Positions 20,134-33,050 of a DNA stretch of 64,000 bases are shown here, one piece after another (the first letter of the stretch is position 1; each line of letters begins with the position of its first letter). Under the pieces are notes generated by a model, which saw only the letters and a program-made list of their open reading frames with translations, did not search any database and was not told the DNA's origin. The stretch lies in NCBI GenBank assembly GCA_019009955.1, contig CM032229.1:83997501-84061500 (forward strand), read 5' to 3'. The position numbers and the translations under genes are program-made. The stretch is from Riptortus pedestris. Lineage: Eukaryota > Arthropoda > Insecta > Hemiptera > Alydidae.

Positions 20134-22435
20134 TAATAAAGAAGACGCATGCATAACGTATTAATTTGATTGAAAACTATTTACTATATCTAGTACTGTA
20201 ATTTCTTATGAATCAGAATAATTTTTATCTCAATCTATCAAATTTAAGTAGTCCAAAAACTTAAGAAGTCGTCGACTTCAGTAACGTCAGGATTGTTTAT
20301 TTATCAAGAATAGTCGAATACATTTCTTAACTTTATCTGCTACTTAATGTAGCAGAATATTCTTTGATTTCATTGAGACAGCAAGCTGTATCGAGACTGT
20401 GGAAGAAGAGAATTCAGTCCAAAGAGAAACGAATGGATTACATATATTCATGAGGATACTCCACTTCAATCTTCATCTATACCAATTTCTCTACCTCCTT
20501 GGACTGATATAGGCAACACTGAAGAAAAAGATTTCACATCTCTAATAACAAATACAACACACTTTTACAGAATATATGTTTATTTGATTACTTAAAGTAT
20601 AGAGTATAATACAGGAATAAAATAGCCATTTGGTCACCATATGTCCTCTGTACAAGGCCTTTTTAATGATCCTGATTTGATCTTTCATTAATTAATTTTA
20701 TTTAATTATTTATTTTGGTGTGTCGCAATTTCAGCACACTTTTGCAAGTTATAAAAAAAATCTAATTGGTGAAGCCACCTTTTAACGAGGTAGTAAATAC
20801 GTGATACAATATCTACAATTCAATCATAGTAAAAAGGTAGCGAGGTAGTGGTTCCTCCAGTAAAATAATAAGAACAAAAAGCCAGTGTTCTTTAATGTTT
20901 ATTCCATGTGCAGTTAAACTTGGTTGGAAATATGCGTCTTTCAGCGATGTTTCATTCTTGTGCCAATCTATGTGCTGTTTTCGTGTCGTTTTGAAAGTTT
21001 CTTAAGTACGTTCCTGACAGTAATTAGTCTGCATTCTGTAAGTAAGCATTTGATAGATAAGCGTGCCTTACACTGTGAAAATCATGGTGGTTCAGTCCTA
21101 AACGATATAGTTATAAATACACAAAATCAAAGAACTATTAAGTCTCAAAACGTCAAAAAAGTATTATTCTATTATTAGTAAATATTAAAACTTACTGCGA
21201 TTTGAATAAAGTAATATGATAAATATATTTATTACATTATTATAAAATATCTACACTTAATTTGCAGATTTTCATCATTTTGGCCTCTACTTATAACATA
21301 TTAATTCAATTTTGTAGAAATATTAAATTGCAAAATTGAACTCCTACTTTTAAAGTAATAAACTCTCAAAGAATGGTTGAAGCTGACATTAATTTGTTTG
21401 TCCTACTGAACTAGATTTCAGTTAAGTGAATAAGAATATAACTCCATTTTAACTAAATAGACTTCAGTTGGCTCAGGAACAACTAAAGGTAAACAAGATG
21501 AAAGATTCAGGAGGCAGTCTGCCAAATCTCGTTTCTGCTCATTTCTAAACTGTTCTTTTAAACGTAGTGGATTTCTTTAGAACACTTTGCAAATATTGGA
21601 GTCTGATGTATCTAGGACAGAAACAACGATTGAAAGATACTGACCCTCATGTTTCATACTCACGAATCACTCGCTTTATTGTGTAAATATAATAATAATA
21701 TTGATCTCATAATATCTCCAGACTTAAGAATATTTATTCTCTTTAAGTATTTCATAACCAGTCCGTTATAATAAATCAAAATTCACAGTTAATGAATTCC
21801 TAGGCACAAAACTGTGACGATAAGTAGATTGTAATCCTGATATAATGCAAAGGAAAAGTCTTCTTCCTAAAAATGTAAAGGATGGACAAAAAAGAATTAA
21901 AAAAATATTATTAGTTTCGTGCATCAATATGTTATAAATACCAAGTATACTCACAAATTATGGATGTTAGAAAAAAAACCTTAGACTCCAAGATCAACCC
22001 AATGATAAAGGCTTTATAGACTCCTAGTATTCATAAGGCTATGAAAAAATCCAGAAACCCTCCTTAAACATGTCTACACATTTTATAGCTGAAGTTATTC
22101 ATCTCCACGTACAACGACCAAATGGTAGACTTTATATGTTTCAACAATATCTTGCCATGGTACAGTAATTACCAAAATTCCTCGATAATCAAAAAGAAAA
22201 AAATAAGATGTTGATGGGATTTCTTGGGTCATATTTAGTTATTTTTTAAAAGTTCGTGGGTTTTCTTCTAGCAATATTCTTTATTTCGGTTATAAATAAG
22301 AAAATATGGTTTCACAGAATCAGATTATTTTTCTATAGTATACGTTTCGTCCTCGTGGAAAATATTAATCCATAAATACGAGATAATTCATTTGTACGTG
22401 ACTTATGACAAGTTTTTGCAATATACGTTATTAAT
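20129..22435. other. Gene-free AT-rich DNA
   Basis: No supported feature in 2.3 kb. Frames 20924-21178 and 21766-21954 show no motif. Confidence 0.45.
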
Positions 22436-22545
22436 TAACGTCTACTTTGCATTACTATAGCTAATTGGAACGGGACTAAATGCTCTTAGATTGTAATGAG
22501 TTTGTAACTAAATAAATTCCTATTGTCGCAATGCATATCTCTTCT
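22436..22545 (-). mobile_element. SINE-A fragment, decayed 3' part
   Basis: 'agctaattggaacggg' (about 22458) and 'aactaaataaattcctattg' match, in minus orientation, the 3' half of the SINE at 32469-32694. The internal segment is deleted. Confidence 0.55.
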
Positions 22546-23326
22546 TTAATATTGGTTTTAATATAAATAAAAACACAAAATTATTTGTTTAATGTTTTAT
22601 GGAGACATTAGATAATTTAAGTCATTGATGAATTGGAATTAAAGTGCCAAAAAGAAAAGTAAGGTAAGTAGTAGATAACACATTCATTTTTGTAAAAACA
22701 TTAACCTAAGTTATACATGACATCCAAAATTGATTAAATTAAAACATTTATTTTCACGTCCTTCTTAATATAGAAAGCGTAATTCCTCTTTTCATTAAAA
22801 ACTTAAATTTAGAGTAAGTAAACAACTGAGGGAAGAGGTACATCAAAACTTATTGTTAACACGATTTCGATTGGTCGTGCCCTAAATGTGTGATGTCAGT
22901 ATTGCTGACAAAAGTGTCCGAGAGATGTGAAATGTTTTGATTACTTATATATGAAACTTTCTCTCAAAACGAATAAGAAAACATCAGAGAAACAAACTTT
23001 TCTTCGCTCTCTAAACTTTCATTCATATTTTTGTGCGAAAAATATAGTTACAACTCTAGCCTAAAACTTCTAAAGTTAGGTCTATTTTTAAGAATCACGA
23101 ATGACCATTTACTTCCTATTTAACAAAGTTGTTCATCATATTTAACTTTTTGGTTTAAGTTCATCATCATTTTGTGCTCTACAATTTCTAAGTTTTACTC
23201 ATTTAAGAGGCAAAGCATTGGTGGTAAATATCTACGAGAAAAATAAATTAAAACGTCTACTTTTTGCTCATATCTAAAGTTTATAACCATTTTCTAGTAG
23301 GGGGGAGCTAAGAAATTTCTTTAGTG
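22546..23326. other. Gene-free DNA
   Basis: Nothing recognised. Confidence 0.4.
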
Positions 23327-23425
23327 AATTTTTCACTAAAACAAAATTCCTATTACCCGGGTGGAAATCAAACACACGACCCTAGGTATTACCAAGCCCA
23401 TTAAAACCAACATGTTCAACTCAAT
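23327..23425 (-). mobile_element. SINE-A fragment, decayed 5' part
   Basis: 'aaattcctattacccgggtg' followed by 'aaatcaaacacacgaccctagg' (given in two parts) aligns to the B-box side of the SINE in minus orientation. The tRNA-like head is strongly diverged. Confidence 0.5.
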
Positions 23426-23626
23426 GTCATCAGGCATATGAGTAGATTGTTCACGAAAATCAAACATTCATGATCAGCTACAGTTCTGGGAATTCAGGAG
23501 GACGCAGTGTAGTGCTCTCAATAAACATTTCCCACAATTTCCATATTGTGATATGAATATATTATAGTTTCGGACTACATAAGTCAAGGACACGGACTAA
23601 TCACGGAATATATCCACTCAGATCAA

Positions 23627-23755
23627 ACCAATTATTATTATTATTATAATTTATTAACGTGCACTTTTTACTACTGAGGCTAATTGGGACGGGTCATCTA
23701 CAGCTTACTACCATTTTCCTGGCTGGGTGGGCCTAAGGATTTTATTTAATGAGTC
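23627..23755 (-). mobile_element. SINE-A fragment, 3' half
   Basis: A tail of ATT repeats (23634-23646), then 'ggctaattgggacgggtcat' and 'gggcctaaggattttattta', match the 3' half of the intact SINEs. The tRNA-like head is missing. Confidence 0.75.
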
Positions 23756-25361
23756 CAAACCAAATATGAAAAATATTTTGGAATTTTTGTTATTTGATAA
23801 AATGAATGGAAAACAAATCCGTATATCATTCTGCACAGTTCTAAAAAATAAATATTTTGAGTAGTTGAATTACTTAAAAAAAGAGATTTATAAATTTCTG
23901 TGTGAAAATTACGTTGAATAATAAGCTTTAGCCCTTTTAAAGTGAAACCGTAATCATCTTTAATCGAGTAACTTACTTCTATAGAAGTTTAGAAGATAGT
24001 TTACCGCGTCATTGTACAACTTAATACTTCGGCTAAGATCTAAGCGTTTCTGAAGTGTTATTACAGAAAATTTCGATTCATACATAAGGATCAAGGCTCA
24101 GATTAAGATGACTATGGTGCATAAAAAGTTAGATTTTTCAAGCCCTAATGAATAAAAGAATATTTCAATGCTCCCTTCACTATTAAAAGTATTTATAATA
24201 ATAAATATATCAAACATATTTGTAGGAAGATTTATTTATTGTCTTATCGGTAAAAGATTTACATTACTAACGTGGATGAGCAAATGATTCCAAGATGAAG
24301 ATGCCGATATTTTGCATCCTCCCCTTAGGGATTGATGTTGAATTTTGAATATAAATTTAAGCCTAAAAGCAGCTACATACCTCAAATTACTCTGGGCGTG
24401 AATCGAGTTAATGATCCTAGAGACATTAGGGAAATATTGGCATAAGGTTAGGCAGTAAAGCCTACAGAAATAAGAACGGAGCTAATAAAGAATACTGAAA
24501 AAAAAATCCATAATTTACCCAAAGAATCTAAATTTAGCCGGAAAACATATATTAATACAGGATCATTTTTAGATAACACTCACTGTACTTTTATTTATCA
24601 TTTTTATATAGAACATCATCAATCACTTCCTGATTCGAGATACACCTCAATTATACAACGGGACAAAGCTCCAAGCGGAGTTATATGCCGGTGTTAGTGC
24701 TCACCGAGCTAAACTCAGAATATTAAAGGAAAATTACAAATAAAATAAATAGTATTTAAAGACATAAAGCCAGAGTTAAAGCTGAAAACCGTGGCAACAT
24801 TCATGCACTCTGGCTCAGGAACAATATTAAGGCTCATAAAGCTATACAAGCAAAGTTATAGTTATTCTCTGTATTAAATTTACTAGGGGATTTGCAGTTC
24901 TCTGGAAATTATTCAACTTTGTTCATGAGAAGACGTACGTTTATGAATCTTCAACTATATTTTTATGTATTTGGTGTACTACCTTTAAGAGGGTCATTAG
25001 CAGAACGGGAAAAAACATATTTAATGAAACGTTAAATTTAAGAATTTTAAAATTCGATTAACAATTTCTTCATCTTTGAGACCACCCGAAAAGGTTCCGG
25101 AAGGTTGAAGAACCTTCTCCCATTTGCAGTATTGATCTAGGGTTATTTTCATTTAGCATAGCTCACAATCAGAGGGATGTAGATTTCGCGGGAATATACA
25201 ACGTTGTGTCACAATTTTATTCTTGCAAAAATAACCTTCTCCCGACAACAATTATGGTTGGCTATTTTCAATTGGAGAACATTTTTTAAACTTATTTACA
25301 CTTTAAGATGCTTTGCTTCTCGAAGCACTGTTATCACTTCAGCACATTGTATTATCCACTT
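23756..25361. other. Gene-free AT-rich DNA
   Basis: No gene or repeat recognised. Confidence 0.45.
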
Positions 25362-25500
25362 TTAGCAGATTTCCCTTAAGGGAAATCAGCTATTGAGGTT
25401 GTACTCATGATGCGATTTTCGAAATTTTTCTTCAAATGTCCATCGATCCTACCCAGGAGATGACGAAAATGAGGTCCGTTCAAAACTGTATATATATATA

Positions 25501-25551
<51 letters not shown>

Positions 25552-25987
25552 CTGTTACCGCTCTAGCGGTCGCAATTTTTGTTTGATCGTTACCAAACTC
25601 GATATTTAGTCGTTTTATGTAAAAAGAAAGATCAAGTTCGTTAACGGCTGAAATTGGACCAGTGGGAGGGGGGGTTTAGAGGGGAGGATTTTCGAAAAAT
25701 CGACATATCTCCGTTACTATACGTCGGATCAAAAAATTGTACAGAGTCAATCTTATTGCAAATTAAATTTACTATAAATATTGTTATACACATTTATTCC
25801 CTATCTTGAATATTAACCGAGATATTTACATGTTTGTGAAATTTGGGCCGATACCGGATTTTTGAATTTCCGGCGAAAAGCTAGTTCGGCCCTTTGCCGT
25901 AACCGTTCGGCTCTCCTATGGAGATTTCTCTGTTGTATAACTTCACGTGGGAAATCTGCTTAGTTTACACAGCCCCTGCGTGACGGA
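25362..25987 (-). mobile_element. Helentron-like copy C, near-complete
   Basis: Minus orientation. TTAGCAG is at 25362 with the perfect palindrome at 25367-25386. The 'gacgaaaatgaggtccgttc' block, (TA)n 25491-25548, 'ctgttaccgctctagcggtc', the 'ctccgttactatacgtcgga' block and the sub-terminal 'gggaaatctgctt' follow, with the 5' end at 25987. At 626 bp it is a good reference for the short form. Non-coding. Confidence 0.9.
25491..25548. repeat. (TA)n microsatellite in copy C
   Basis: TA repeats with one internal TC, in the conserved position of the element. Confidence 0.95.
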
Positions 25988-26380
25988 CTTTTATTTTATC
26001 AGGCGATTCACATATTTGTTTCATGCCATTAGCTATGTCTGAGATAAAGGACACTGTGGCCTCCTTGTGTGTGTTCATTAACAGTCTTTAGATCGATCGA
26101 TTCAACGAGTGATATATTTCTTTTAGATGGGACACTCACAAATGCTATTTCTGTCAATATGCAGAACTGTTTACCCAAAATCTGTTTTCCGAGGGGTTGT
26201 TAATTTCACTTTTTTGTATAGCCTGGAGAGAGAGCTTATTGAGTCTGTTATAATGGTTAACATTCTCTTCAGTTAACTGTTCTTACATAAAAAAGGAATT
26301 AATCGTGTTTTTTTGAGTGCATTATTCATGTAAACTATATATTAAGAAGCACTTGTCAATAAATAGGTAACAGCTTTGTT

Positions 26381-26507
26381 TTAGCAGATTTCCCTTAAGG
26401 GAAATCAGCTATTGAGGTTGTACTCATGACGGAATTTTTGAAATTTTTCTTCAAATTTCCATCGATCCTACCTAGTAGATGACGAAAATGAAGTCCGTTC
26501 CAAACTG

Positions 26508-26567
<60 letters not shown>

Positions 26568-27224
26568 TGTTACCGCTCTAGCGGTCGCAATTTTTGTTTG
26601 ATCGGTACCAAACTCGATATTTAGTCGTGTTAAGTAAAAAGGAAGATCAAGTTCGTTAACGCCTGAAATCGGACCAGTGGGAGGGAGGGTTTATACGGGA
26701 AGATTTTCGAAAATTCGAAATATCTCCGTTACTATAAGTCGGATCGAAAAATTGTACATAATCAATCTTATTGCAAATTAAATTTACTATAAATATTGTT
26801 TATACATTTATTCTCTATCTTGAATATTAACCGAGATATTTGCATTTTTATGAAGTCTGTGGCCGGGTATAGTTCGGCCATTTCCGCCAGTACTCGGCTC
26901 AGGTGAAAGCTTCTTCTAACATTACCTGTCGTTTCTAACCTTACCTTAACTTCCTTACTTTGTGAGATTTATGCAAATACGTTCTGTTCATCCGCCCCCC
27001 CCCTCTTTAGTTCTTGGACTACTAAAATTTGAGTTATTAAAATATAAATTATTCTTACAATTCAGAAGCCGTTTCAGTTGGGAATTTATTTTAATTAACT
27101 GAAAGATTTCTCATTACCGTTTGTATTTAATCACGGTGGTATTGTGTTACCAGTATACAGATTTCTCTATTGTAAAACGTCACATGGGAAATCTGCTTAG
27201 TTTACCCAAGCCCTGCGTGACAGG
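26381..27224 (-). mobile_element. Helentron-like copy D
   Basis: Minus orientation. The palindrome is at 26386-26405, (TA)n 26511-26563, then body and an extra segment with a C-run and 'ttcttggactact' (about 26997-27020) shared with copy B. The 5' end is mutated (ctgcgtgacaggc, so CC instead of TC). Length is about 844 bp, intermediate between copies C and B. Confidence 0.88.
26511..26563. repeat. (TA)n microsatellite in copy D
   Basis: Pure TA tract at the element's conserved internal site. Confidence 0.95.
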
Positions 27225-27825
27225 CTTTTGTGTCTCCGGGAGCGTCTAGCTTACTTTTTAAATCCCTTTTTATAACTCGTTTATAACGTGAACCGACGAA
27301 ATCCTATGAAAACACAAATAAATACATAAAGCCTTATATAAAGAGGGCCTTTGTTCCATGAAAATATTTTATGTCATCTCGTGTGAATGAATTTAAAACC
27401 AAATCGCCAAGCGGCGGGGTGATAGTATTATTTCACAGGAATTTCTGATCCGTTAAAATGAGAGAAAGCAAATACAAAACAATAATCCCCTTTAATATAA
27501 AATCAATCATTTGGCAAAGAATCCCGGATAATACAAATAGATTAAATGCAGAAAAACGGATACAGTAGCGATTAAATTTGAATCCTCTTTTTTTCCAGAA
27601 CGAAAAAGTAATATGACTTTATCCATCGCTATGAATTGGAATTTTCCAAGGGTTTTTAATCTGATACTTTTAATTGAATATAGCTATGGCGGTTTGGCTG
27701 AATAACATTTTAATTCATCAAAATGGCTTGTCCTATTGCTAAAGTTAGAAAATTAGAAGAGGTGTGAACATGTAAGAAATAAATAGCTTGTCAATTACCT
27801 CAAATTCACATCTTAGTGAATTTAG
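27225..27825. other. Gene-free DNA between Helentron-like copies
   Basis: Nothing recognised. Confidence 0.45.
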
Positions 27826-28700
27826 TAGATTTATCTTAAGGGAAATTAGCTATTGAGGTTGCACTCATGACACGATTGTCGAAAAATTTCTTAAAATTCC
27901 TACCGATCCTACCCAGGAGATGATGAAAAAAACGTGTGTCCAAAACTATACATATAGCGGTCTCAATTTTTGTTTGATAGTTACCAAATACGTTAACGTC
28001 GTAACTATTTTATATAAAATTGAAGAACATTTCGTTTAAAATTAAAGATTCAGTTCGTTAATGGCTAAAATCGGACAAAAGGGAGGGGGTTAGAAGGGGA
28101 ATCTCGAACATTTAAAGTATCTGTTATTATGAGTCAACAATTGTATTGAGCCGATTTTCATGTAATGTTGTATACATGTTATAAACATTTTTTCTCTATC
28201 TTGAATATTTACCTAGATAATTGCATTTTTTGTTTTTAGCCTTCAGTAAACCCCTAATCCACTATTATCATATTAGCATTAAGCTGTTATATAACTTTAT
28301 TTAAAGCTTAAATGCCGAATATTGTTTTCATTAAATGTTTACGGTGCACTTGATTTATCGTTCTTTGATCGAAAATAATTTTCAATCTATGCCATCCTTG
28401 ATATTTAACAGTTTCGTGCAACATTTAAGACCATAGACTTTTATGGCAGTTAGTGGACTATTAATAACAGGAGTTTAGAGAGGGGTTGAATTTAAATCGT
28501 CAAAATATTTTCCCTTTTGTGCGTCATATCGAAAAGTGCTAAATAACCAATCTTGTTAAATTATTCATCCACTACAATTGTTGTTGTGTACATTTTTTTC
28601 ATAGCTCAAATATGTATCGAGTTATTCAGGCATTGCAATTGTTTTCAGCCTTCTGAAACCACCATTTCTACTCATCGGATTTTTACTTAGAAATATAAAA
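27826..28700 (-). mobile_element. Helentron-like copy E, older and lacking the TA tract
   Basis: Minus orientation. The palindrome is mutated (gatttatcttaagggaaatt, about 27831). 'gaggttgcactcatgacacg', 'ttgtttgatagttaccaaat' and 'agccttcagtaaacccctaa' follow. The body block (agggg...tcgaaaa...cttgttaaatt...cagccttctgaaacc) occurs a second time at about 28475-28670. The (TA)n tract is reduced to 'tatacatata'. The 5' end is not distinct. Confidence 0.75.
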
Positions 28701-28767
28701 TATATGGTGAGAAAAGATCCATATTGCCTCAATGGGCAACAATTTCCACTATAGGCAAAAATCAATC

Positions 28768-29201
28768 ACTCAGGGACTGGGTAAATTAAGGAGGTTTTCC
28801 ACGAGTTAAAATAATACAGAGGTGAACTAGCCTCACAACCTATTCTCTATTTCTCCCTTTGTAAGAAGCCTATGTAATCAGAAGGTATAATTTAAGTTGG
28901 ATGTGAGGTGTTTAGTGAAGCAGATACTCAAAGAATTAAAATAGAATTATTAGTAATGTGGCTTATTAAAACTGAAACCAAAAATACTCACATATCTTCG
29001 CTAATATTCGAGTTAGTAAAATTTTTATAAACAATAGTTGTTAGAAAACTTCTTTTGGCAGTGCTTATAATAATGGGGATATTTCGTATTTTGGCCCCTC
29101 CCCCTCTCGAAATGTGTTTTGTTCCAGAAATACTTTAAAAATCGCGTCCTGCAACAGTACAACCTCAATCCTGCTGATTATTCATGAGACAAATCTGTTA
29201 A
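28768..29201 (+). mobile_element. Helentron-like copy F, decayed
   Basis: 'aatcactcagggactgggta' then 'aattaaggagg' is a diverged 5' end in plus orientation. About 300 bases on, 'ataatggggatatttcg', 'gcccctccccctctcg' and 'acagtacaacctcaatcctg' trace the body and 3' end. The hairpin is destroyed; 'aaatctgttaa' near 29189 is the likely terminus. Confidence 0.55.
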
Positions 29202-31506
29202 AACAATTAACTAATATTAATGAAATCAAAAACACAATCATTTATTGTTTGAATGGGATTCGTTACCTAGAAAGGAATAACAGTAGAAACAAATGGATAG
29301 TGAAGAAGTCTTGACAACCCAGTCTTGAAATCTTTGACGAGAGAGCCTGTTAGGCATATCTTGAGATACGCTTGCAAATGTTTTTTCAACTAAGATTATT
29401 GGACCAATTGTAAAGGAAGCTCAAAAAGTATCTTTTTTAATTTTCCCCGGATGAAGGAGCCGGTGATCTGAAAGTATACTCTGTACGTTCATGGTGGAAA
29501 ATGGACCATTTTTATCCAATCATATCATCTGTATTCGTTTTGACCAAATAAAAGTTGCCTTACATTTAATCACATATCTTATCCAAAGCGTTAATTATGA
29601 GAAAGCAATCGTGCTACATTTATTACCATCGTATTTATGATAATTGATTACTTTTTCAATTAAAAGTAATGAATTGTGTTTTATTCATAACGATATTCCA
29701 TAAACCTTTAACTTCTAATTAAGAATTTCTAAACGTTTCCTTATGCACTGTTGTTTGCCCAATGACCTGAACCTGCTCGCATTAATTTGGTATTGCAGAA
29801 GTCAGATTGAATAGTATTCCCTTCTTTATATGAAGTGCTATTAAACATTTATTAGTAGAAAAAAAATGTATAAACAAAATTTTAGAATGGAAATCAGTGG
29901 TCAACAAAAATGTTAAAAATCGAATTGGTTAATAATAACTTTGTTGTATCTTAAGAGTGACATTTCATGGAAATTGCTGTACAGTAACTTATATTACGTT
30001 GGATCCAGAAGTTTAATTATGTACAAACATGCTCGCCTGTGAAGTGTGATTTCTAGACTTTCCTCTTTCCATGGCTAGATTATCTAGCCTTCAAGAACAA
30101 TTGAGGTAAATTAATGCTCCCCAGAATTGCCAAAAACATTCTCGTTCTTCTTATTTCACTTATATTGGTTTTAATGATTTTTTTTTAGGTTTCATAATAT
30201 GATTAAATCAAAATAAATACTTTAATATTTACATAAAAGATGAAATTTGAATAACTTATAACAAAAAAAAATCCTTTAATATATTTGTAATGCTGGGAAT
30301 ATTTTTCTCATCAAAGCACATTAATACACTTCCATAATTTAAAAATAATTACTTTTATTGAATTGACCATTCTTTAAGTTACAGTAATATGTGAGTCTAG
30401 TGTTATCAGTAATTCTGCCAATGTTCTGCAGTTTTAAGTAAGAAGTTGATAAGTTAATTCTGTATAATGGTGATTCTTAAATGTATTTGAATTAAATTAT
30501 GTCACGTAAGATTCAATGCATATAGAATTAAAAAACAAATGTAGTACATGCAGTGCTCTAAACTAATGACAAAAGCGCATTATTCTCTTTATTGATATGA
30601 TCCAGTCCTTTTTCTGGAGAAAAATACGAGTGAATACAGTTCACTGTGACGTCACGACGGAGAAACAGCGCTGAGCAAAGCAGACAAGCCCTGGTCTAAT
30701 GTACTATTCTTGCTACAATAGGAATCGATTGTTAGAAGGCTCGTTCATGACTGACTTACCATCGATAATAGTTAGGCCACAGCCTTTGTTGTCCCCGGAA
30801 CTATGTGGTTCGCCTTATTCCTACTACAATACCCACATACAGCCTTATCATATATAGCTCAAATTCGTTATCGAATATATACTTTGTACTCAATTTGTTG
30901 CAAGAAAAAAAATGGTTTCTGTGATATCCCCCCCATGTTTTTTGTTTAGAAATAACATTACGGTACAATGTTTTATAACAAATTCATATAAATGGCATGA
31001 GCAATTTATATTTAATTCTACGATTTGTTTAAATTGCTGATTGGTGGTACAAAAAAATTAAGAACATTACAGAAGTTTCTTTTCTGCAATACTTTAATAA
31101 CATTTTCTAGTAGTTACAGTTTATCTTCTAAATAAAGGGGAAAATTTTCTCTAACAAAGTTTAGAATCCATCTTCATTTTACTTCATTTATTATTTACGT
31201 TGCAAACTTATTCATCTCCTTTTCGGTGTTGTTATAATCAATATAATAGTATTGTCTATATCAGAGTTACTCGGAATATCCATTAACTTCCACTGGAGAG
31301 AATATACTTTTTTTTCCAGGTCGTGAAAAACGTTATACTTTCATATTATTAAAATATTGCTCCACATTTCCTCATAATTTTCGAATATATCCTTCCTCTA
31401 TATCCTAATTTCCGCCTCACCTTCTTATCCAGTAGTAATGACTTCACCAGGAGCAATTATCGGTTGCCTTCCTGATGCCTGGAGTACATGTATTATCTAG
31501 AATATA
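29202..31506. other. Gene-free AT-rich DNA
   Basis: No coding region or repeat recognised in 2.3 kb. A somewhat GC-richer patch lies at 30630-30840. Confidence 0.45.
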
Positions 31507-31723
31507 TATTATTATTATTTATTAGTGTCCACTTTATGAAACTTAGGCTAATCGGGGCGGGTTATCTACAGGTTACCACTCTTTCCAAGCCAGTGTGGGA
31601 CTAAGGATTTTATTTAACGAATTCCGTCACTAAATAAATTCCTATTGCCCAGGCGTGAATCGAACTCGCCACTCTAGTGAGATTAAGGCCAACGCTTTAA
31701 CTCACATGGCTAACCTTAGCGCC
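31507..31723 (-). mobile_element. tRNA-derived SINE-A, near full length
   Basis: Minus orientation. An ATT-repeat tail (31507-31522), then 'ggctaatcggggcgggttat', 'taaataaattcctattgccc', the B-box counterpart 'gtgaatcgaactcgcc' and the head 'taactcacatggctaacc'. A family member of the elements at 32469, 48585 and 63095. Confidence 0.88.
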
Positions 31724-32456
31724 AATAATATAGAATTTTAACGTAGATCCCACGGAAAGACCAAGCTCCATGATGAAAATAGCATTTCTGTTTAATGTCT
31801 CTAAATAAGAAAATACTAATTCAAAATTTACATTTACAGGTCGAATTTTGAATTTGTCTATTATCTTATAAACTCTGTTTATATTTTTTCATACTTGTAG
31901 GCCTATGTTCGTTACTAAGAAATATCACCTGTGAGAAGGGGGGTGATTTAGAATGGCAGAAAATAACAAATAACAAATTTCTTCGAACCTATTAGGGATA
32001 TTCAAAATTTCGGAATATTACCTTAATTTAGATTGACATATTAACTTGAAATTTTGTGATGTTATCTTAGGCATACGACAGGAAATATTTAAGATTGTAC
32101 TTTTTGATATCGTCTATTACTGATTGTAATAATACAATCAATATATAAATATTCACTTTTAATTTTGAATAACTGAGGAATTAAACAACTAATCCTCAGG
32201 ATAAATTAAAATTCCAGTTCACATTGGTTTTTTACTAAAGAATCCATGGTAATATGAGATCATCAGCATGTCTTATTCCAACACGTAGAAAATGTGCTAA
32301 TTTTAAGCAGCTCCTGCGAAGTGGACACATTTGTAATTATAAGGAAGGAAAGTAATTTGTATTATTGAAATGAATATCATAAACTGTCGTGAGAGTTCTG
32401 ATCGCCGGAAAGTTCTGTAGGAAGTGATATTAAGTTAAATATATTTTCTGTTACAT
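31724..32456. other. Gene-free DNA between two SINEs
   Basis: Nothing recognised. Confidence 0.4.
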
Positions 32457-32468
32457 AACCTAATGTTT

Positions 32469-32694
32469 TTTTTTAAATTTATTTTACTTCCACTTTATGC
32501 TACTAGGCTAATCGGGACGGGTTATCTACAGGTTATCATCCTTTTCTAGCCAGGGTGGGCACAAGAAGTTTATTTAATGAGTCCGTCATTAAATAAATTT
32601 CTACTGCCCAGGGTGAGAATCGAACCCCGCCACTCTAGGTCTTCCATGCGAGATTAGGACCAACGCCCTAACTCGCACGGCCAACCCGAGCCCC
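32469..32694 (-). mobile_element. tRNA-derived SINE-A with 12 bp target duplication
   Basis: On the minus strand it begins GGGGCTCGGGTTGGCCGTGC followed by GAGTTAGGGCGTTGG, a head very like tRNA-Ser/Leu, with a B-box GGTTCGATTCTCACC. The 3' half is family-specific and ends in an A-rich tail. The target duplication AACCTAATGTTT is perfect at 32457-32468 and 32695-32706. As a Pol III-type retroposon it would be mobilised by a LINE; which one is unknown. Confidence 0.92.
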
Positions 32695-32859
32695 AACCTA
32701 ATGTTTATTTGAGTCATAATAACTCTTGTTGTTGTACTGTAAACATTGTGATTCTCAATATCTTATATTGGCGGAGCGTTTCAAGGAAGAAATACGAAAT
32801 CAGGGAATATCAATTTTCTGCTTAGATACCTTCGATCCGGAAACTGAAGAATGGACCTA

Positions 32860-33028
32860 TTAATTAGAAAGATTTGAGTTTGAACTTCGGATAAATTCCA
32901 TCTCGTCAGGTTCGGGGGCTGCCCGGGAAATGTTGTTTAACGAGAAATGGAGTAGCGTCTTTCTCAATTGGTTCACAATATCTGGCAGGTTCAAATAATC
33001 GAAAACTTGAGGTAGTTTGCTCAAAGTT
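32860..33028 (-). CDS. Possible terminal coding exon of an unidentified host gene
   Basis: On the minus strand a long pyrimidine tract (33031-33048, T-runs broken by one G) ends in AG at 33029-33030, an excellent splice acceptor. The open frame behind it, entered with one leftover base, reads TLSKLPQVFDYLNLPDIVNQ, then LRKTLLHFSLNNISRAAPEP and DEMEFIRSSNSNLSN, ending TAA at 32860-32862 (56 codons with stop). Composition is less AT-rich than the surroundings. A possible poly(A) signal AATAAA lies on the minus strand at about 32703-32708, some 150 bases downstream. I do not recognise the protein. No upstream exon was found within the window, so a large intron or chance must be considered. The longer frame to 33153 runs through the pyrimidine tract and is probably not real. 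Confidence 0.35.
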
Positions 33029-33050
33029 CTAAAAAAACAAAAAAAAACAG
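33029..33050 (-). promoter_or_regulatory. Candidate splice acceptor (polypyrimidine tract + AG)
   Basis: The plus strand shows 'ctaaaaaaacaaaaaaaaac' from 33029, which on the minus strand is a ~17 base pyrimidine-dominated tract ending in TAG. It decides the proposed exon start. Confidence 0.4.
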
